Of a stretch of 64,000 bases of DNA, positions 60,560-64,000 are shown in pieces. Both the position numbers and the translations under genes were made by a program. Each line of letters starts with the position of its first letter. Positions within the stretch are counted from its first letter, which is position 1. Origin of the DNA: Liquorilactobacillus hordei DSM 19519. Its GTDB lineage: Bacteria > Bacillota > Bacilli > Lactobacillales > Lactobacillaceae. The notes below the pieces were generated by a model. That model searched no databases. It saw only the letters and a list, made by a program, of their open reading frames with translations, and was not told the origin of the DNA. The stretch spans positions 1,550,001 through 1,614,000 of the forward strand of contig NZ_CP049303.1 in the NCBI RefSeq assembly GCF_019443985.1. The letters are read 5' to 3'.

Positions 60560-60647
60560 TAGATTATTCCTTTTAAGTTAGATAAATTATGTAACAGATA
60601 ATAAAAATATTTCTAACATTTACATTACTTTTAAGTTAGATTAATAG
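60560..60647 (-). repeat. Two degenerate CRISPR-repeat-like units, 58-base period
   Basis: On the minus strand the units at 60618-60647 and 60560-60589 share ATCTAACTTAAAAG, with AATGTAAAT at the 3' end of the first and AATAATCTA at that of the second. The first resembles a type I-B repeat of about 30 bases that would end in a typical handle. The second is degraded at its 3' end, as terminal repeats often are. The interval is about 28 bases, shorter than usual spacers. Confidence 0.35.
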
Positions 60648-60793
60648 ACTTCTTTATTTAGCAATATTTTTGTCGCTATATTTCTTTTTTGAAAATAAAA
60701 AAATTCTGTCCAATGTTTAAATTCTAAGCTACTTTAATGAATATTATTTACTATTGTTTAGTGTGTATATTAAATAAATTCAACTTACCTAAT

Positions 60794-61555
60794 TCAAACA
60801 GGAAAAACAATATCCCCTTGCGAATCCATTAGATATCTTCTATTTTTTAAAAATGTAAAATTAGTATACAATACTTCATGTTTTTCCCATTCACGTACAA
60901 TTTTCCCTCTACCTTGATTATTCAAAGTATACACTTTATTAATTTTATATCTCGTTCCAGTCTTGGGGGAAGCTTGTTGTTTATCATCGCAAAAGGTGTT
61001 TTTAATGGGTACATATGCTGCCCAATTTTTACCAACTGATGTTTCTTTTGAGATTATAACATTTCCAATTTGACCATTTTTTTCAAGTGTATTAATGCCC
61101 AACTCAACAATTTCAACACTTTCAAATACTGCTAAATCTTCGCGCCTTCCCAAATTAGGAAATTCTCTTGGGAACTTTAAAGCATTGTAGATAATTTCTA
61201 TCTCATCTTGGTTTTCAGGAACTATATGCAAAACCAGATTCACATCTATCAGTAACTGGATATTTGCCACTCCATAACTTATCCCCATACCTTCAGCGTT
61301 AAGTTGATGTCTCCTTGTATCAAATTTTGTACCATTATTAAATTCATAACGAGTATACAAATCATTTGTTGTTGAAATGTGGGAACCCTGCACACTAACT
61401 TTCATTGGATGGTAGCTATCAAAGTCGCATAAATAATGAATCATACCTATCACCGTCGAAAATGGCGGTAACGGGTAACTTTCTCTAAATTCGTAACTAA
61501 TTGGAATTCTGTAATTAGCAGTTTGTTGATAAACTTTCAACTTAATTGCTTTCAT
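60794..61555 (-). CDS. cas5: CRISPR-associated protein Cas5, type I-B (Cas5t-like)
   Basis: A 253-residue RAMP protein that caps the 5' handle of crRNA in Cascade. The N-terminal RAMP fold opens KAIKLKVYQQTANYRIPISYEFRESYPLPP, followed by FSTVIGMIHYL, the typical Cas5t pattern. The start is the ATG at 61553-61555, which overlaps the cas7 stop by 14 bases; an upstream ATG four codons earlier is possible but has no better site. It is the last gene of the visible operon, with no cas3 behind it. Confidence 0.9.
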   Translation of the reverse strand: MKAIKLKVYQQTANYRIPISYEFRESYPLPPFSTVIGMIHYLCDFDSYHPMKVSVQGSHISTTNDLYTRYEFNNGTKFDTRRHQLNAEGMGISYGVANIQLLIDVNLVLHIVPENQDEIEIIYNALKFPREFPNLGRREDLAVFESVEIVELGINTLEKNGQIGNVIISKETSVGKNWAAYVPIKNTFCDDKQQASPKTGTRYKINKVYTLNNQGRGKIVREWEKHEVLYTNFTFLKNRRYLMDSQGDIVFPV

Positions 61556-62435
61556 AGTAATCAACAACTTTCGTTTTTAAACTTTCTATTACTTGTTCAA
61601 CAGATTGTGCCTTCAATTTTTCTTTAATCTCATCACCATTCGAAAAATAATCTTCAACATACCCAACAAGTGTTCCTCTTGTTAGTTCAGAAGTCAATAA
61701 TCTTATAAGAGCATCAACTTTAACAGTGTTATTTTCAACTCTAACAATATTCTCAAACAATGGATTTTTAACACTGTACACTCCACCAACTATAAAGAGT
61801 GGTTGTAAGTTCTCACGGCGACCACGAATGTCCCTGTACAAATAAGCAATTGTGTCAAGTAGTTTGGAGACACGCCGACTTCTTTCATCATTTTCAAGTC
61901 TCGTTCCATCATTCACATCAATTCCAATTTGATCTAAATCAATAGTAATTGTGTAACAGTAATATGATAAATGAATTTCAGAAGTTACCAAACTATTTTT
62001 AACACTATCATCCCATGTCGTCTGTCGCATTCGACTAGCAAGCCCCGTATTTGTCAAAAAATCAACATCTCCTGCAAATGGTTCCTGACTAATTGCATTA
62101 GACAAACGAACTTTTGCAGAACGCACATTAGTATTATTTCCTTTTTCTGTCTTCATATAACCAAAAAAGTCAATTTCAGGATAATCTTTTATGGATACAG
62201 TTTTGCTAAATTGGATTACCTTTCTATTACCAGAACCCTCTACACTTAAATCTGTTTCTGGTTCCCCGAGTTGTTGCACAATATTATATCTAAGAGCTTG
62301 ACGTGAAATATAAGTGTACTGATAACCAGTATCTCGCGTTATTTTTTTTAAAGAAGCTATATTTCCTAGACTTTCGCCATAATTAGCACTACTTGCTTCA
62401 AAAATAATTGTTGCTGTTAGACCTTTACTTTTCAT
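61542..62435 (-). CDS. cas7: CRISPR-associated protein Cas7, type I-B (Cst2/DevR family)
   Basis: A 297-residue backbone protein of the I-B Cascade that lines the crRNA. It opens KSKGLTATIIFEASSANYGESLGNIASLKKI, with YTYISRQALRYNIVQQLG and later LLDTIAYLYRDIRGRRENLQP, the Cst2 pattern. It overlaps the cas8 stop by 11 bases and cas5 by 14 bases, so the three are translationally coupled. The ATG lies behind GGGGAAAG. Confidence 0.92.
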   Translation of the reverse strand: MKSKGLTATIIFEASSANYGESLGNIASLKKITRDTGYQYTYISRQALRYNIVQQLGEPETDLSVEGSGNRKVIQFSKTVSIKDYPEIDFFGYMKTEKGNNTNVRSAKVRLSNAISQEPFAGDVDFLTNTGLASRMRQTTWDDSVKNSLVTSEIHLSYYCYTITIDLDQIGIDVNDGTRLENDERSRRVSKLLDTIAYLYRDIRGRRENLQPLFIVGGVYSVKNPLFENIVRVENNTVKVDALIRLLTSELTRGTLVGYVEDYFSNGDEIKEKLKAQSVEQVIESLKTKVVDYYESN

Positions 62436-64000
62436 CTACTTTCCCCTCTTTTTTTCCAGAAATCAAACCTGTTATGAATGCATAAACTAACTGCTTGAAT
62501 TCTTCTTTATTTTCCATTTTTTGCATAAATTCATTAGGTATACTTTCCTGCTGTCTTAAGTAGCAACTTAACAATAGATTCATAGTTTTTTTCTGATTTT
62601 GTATTTTCAATGCTTGCAAGAGTTGATAAATCAAAATTTTCTCCTTATCTGGATTTAACTTGTATTTTTGTGCAAACTTCTTACCATCACCATAAACTTT
62701 CGACAATATTTTGATATCTAACTTCGTTACATCCATTTCGTTAAATAGTATTGTATTTAGTTCAACAATATCCAAAATTTGCATTGGTGTAATATAGACT
62801 CCTCGTCTATTTAAGATTTTTAAAAACAATAACTTATTAACTAGGTTATTCATATTAGTTTGGTTCAAAATTCGCATAATAACCTCATCGAAAATCATGA
62901 AAGATTCTACGCCCTGATATTCAAAAATAAATGCATTGTTAAGCACATCCAAAATAGTTATCTTTTCTTGTCCATCACTTCTTTGTTTTTCTGCTTTTCT
63001 TAAAACATTTGCAGCAACCTCAGAAATAATGTTGAAATGATACTGTTCATTTTTGCGATTAACTATTTGTACATTTACAAACATATTTTGTTTAGATTTA
63101 TTAAATTCTTTCTTAAACACCTCATAAAATCCATACCATGGTGAAACCTTATTTGCTCCCTCAAATGATTCAGTAAGAACTTCTAAAAAATTGTTATTTG
63201 CATTATACAAATTATTTAAATTATATCCTGTTTGATTTACAAAAAAACCATGGTTCCCCTTCAAATTGTATGTAAAACCAGCTGGAACTGCGGAATACAT
63301 TAGACGACAAATAGGACACAAAAATTGATCAGAATTAAACTTATAACCATTACTATTTCTTTTCCTATAATCATACCCCATCCCGTTTAAAAATGAGTAT
63401 CCTATTTTCTCATTTGATCTCATTTTTCTTCCACAAGTTGTACATTTAATTTTTGCTTTTTCATGATTCTCCGATAAAAAATCAATTACAGGCTGTACAA
63501 AATATTCTTGATAGTCTTGATAAAGATTAACAATTTTACTTTGATTATTTAGAAAGGAAATACCATTCCAACCCTTATTGATGTATCGATATCCCAAACT
63601 TTTAGCTAGAAAGTATCTCTTATTAGTATCATTAGCAAAATATTGGACAATTTTCTTTAATTCACCAAAAAGAACAGTAAGTTCTTTCTTTAGGTTAACG
63701 TTCTTATCTTGCCACTTGTTTTTGCTTAGTTTCTTGAATAAATTTGTCGCATTTTCTAGATATTCTTCAATTGGAATTTCTGAATGTGCAAGTGGTCGCA
63801 TTTGCTTATAGCTACTTGTTTTTATAAAATATCTGACATTATTATTAAACCATTTAACACATGCTTGATAGTCTTGAAAAGTATATTTGTCAAACCCCAA
63901 TTTTTCTATTGCAATAATTTTAGGTAACCAACTAATTATTTTGTAATAATGTGTATATTGTCCATACGTATTAATAAAATATTGAAAGAAACTATTATTA
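62425..64000 (-). CDS. cas8b1: CRISPR-associated large subunit Cas8b1 (Cst1, CXXC-CXXC), 5' end outside the window
   Basis: Large subunit of the type I-B Cascade, which recognises the PAM and target strand. 524 residues are visible. The zinc-like motif pair is CTTC (KIKCTTCGRKM) and CPIC (FLCPICRLMYSA), separated by a YDYRKRNSNGY stretch; this is the Cst1/Cas8b1 signature. The frame is open without a stop from the TTG at 63900 through the window edge (63999 is codon position 1), with no Met or ribosome-binding site, so the true start lies beyond 64000. It overlaps cas7. cas6 would be expected upstream, outside the window. Confidence 0.88.
   Translation of the reverse strand, partial: NNSFFQYFINTYGQYTHYYKIISWLPKIIAIEKLGFDKYTFQDYQACVKWFNNNVRYFIKTSSYKQMRPLAHSEIPIEEYLENATNLFKKLSKNKWQDKNVNLKKELTVLFGELKKIVQYFANDTNKRYFLAKSLGYRYINKGWNGISFLNNQSKIVNLYQDYQEYFVQPVIDFLSENHEKAKIKCTTCGRKMRSNEKIGYSFLNGMGYDYRKRNSNGYKFNSDQFLCPICRLMYSAVPAGFTYNLKGNHGFFVNQTGYNLNNLYNANNNFLEVLTESFEGANKVSPWYGFYEVFKKEFNKSKQNMFVNVQIVNRKNEQYHFNIISEVAANVLRKAEKQRSDGQEKITILDVLNNAFIFEYQGVESFMIFDEVIMRILNQTNMNNLVNKLLFLKILNRRGVYITPMQILDIVELNTILFNEMDVTKLDIKILSKVYGDGKKFAQKYKLNPDKEKILIYQLLQALKIQNQKKTMNLLLSCYLRQQESIPNEFMQKMENKEEFKQLVYAFITGLISGKKEGKVDEK

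Larger units (their letters stand above)
60282..60793. other. Non-coding AT-rich stretch between nhaC and cas5
   Basis: No coding frame is supported on either strand, and no cas3 remnant is visible. The stretch holds a degenerate inverted repeat (AGCTTGAAT/ATTCGAAGCT, about 60309-60329), the nhaC terminator, and two repeat-like units 58 bases apart (60560-60647). Confidence 0.75.

Noticed and set aside
60282..60793. Remnant of cas3 behind cas5
   Set aside because: No helicase or HD motif and no open frame of useful length on either strand; only AT-rich sequence, the nhaC terminator and repeat-like units.

Overview
The window reads as a chromosomal segment from a low-GC Gram-positive of the Lactobacillaceae. 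The evidence is a full set of Bacillota-type housekeeping genes (PolC-type replicase, hrcA-grpE-dnaK-dnaJ with a CIRCE operator, LexA, ArgR, T-box leaders, L21 leader, Prp-processed L27), many TTG/GTG starts behind strong AGGAGG sites, and a D-lactate-type dehydrogenase. A salivarius-group genus is a guess from overall feel only.

Layout. 1-10.9 kb: 5' end of hisS behind a T-box, then amidase, HAD hydrolase, esterase, dtd, relA, rsmE and prmA, all on the minus strand, followed by a TetR regulator and a plus-strand nucleoside hydrolase pair. 10.9-17.8 kb: lepA, then the heat-shock operon hrcA-grpE-dnaK-dnaJ. 17.8-29.4 kb: ribF and truB, then rbfA-infB-ylxQ-ylxR-nusA-rimP (translation and transcription factors), with polC upstream. 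29.5-37.8 kb: proS, rseP, cdsA, uppS (envelope and lipid carriers), frr, pyrH, tsf, rpsB. 37.8-44.3 kb: D-2-hydroxyacid dehydrogenase, a GIY-YIG protein with a tRNA methyltransferase, plsC, two small conserved proteins, lexA with a LexA box, and a two-gene glycosyltransferase cassette. 44.4-54.8 kb: recN, argR, tlyA, ispA, xseB, xseA, folD, nusB, an Asp23 protein, efp, pepP, then rpmA-prp-rplU behind an L21 leader.

54.8-64 kb is the accessory part: a tRNA-Arg with an acceptor-stem mismatch, a phosphotransferase-fold protein, small membrane proteins, and two further T-box leaders. One T-box precedes a hydratase, with a 30-codon ORF in between. The other precedes an NhaC-family transporter whose reading frame is broken. 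The right edge holds a type I-B (Cst/Tneap-like) CRISPR effector operon cas8b1-cas7-cas5 on the minus strand. The cas8 frame stays open through the window edge. No cas3, cas4, cas1 or cas2 follows cas5; instead there is a non-coding 0.5 kb stretch with two degenerate CRISPR-repeat-like units.

The most interesting points are the Cas3-less end of the effector operon with its repeat-like pair, the three T-boxes (one with overlapping Asp and His codons in its specifier region), the broken nhaC, an unexplained branched RNA-like structure before truB, and an attenuator-like leader before rimP. No sequence search was run; family names come from recognising motifs, and start codons were chosen by ribosome-binding-site position.
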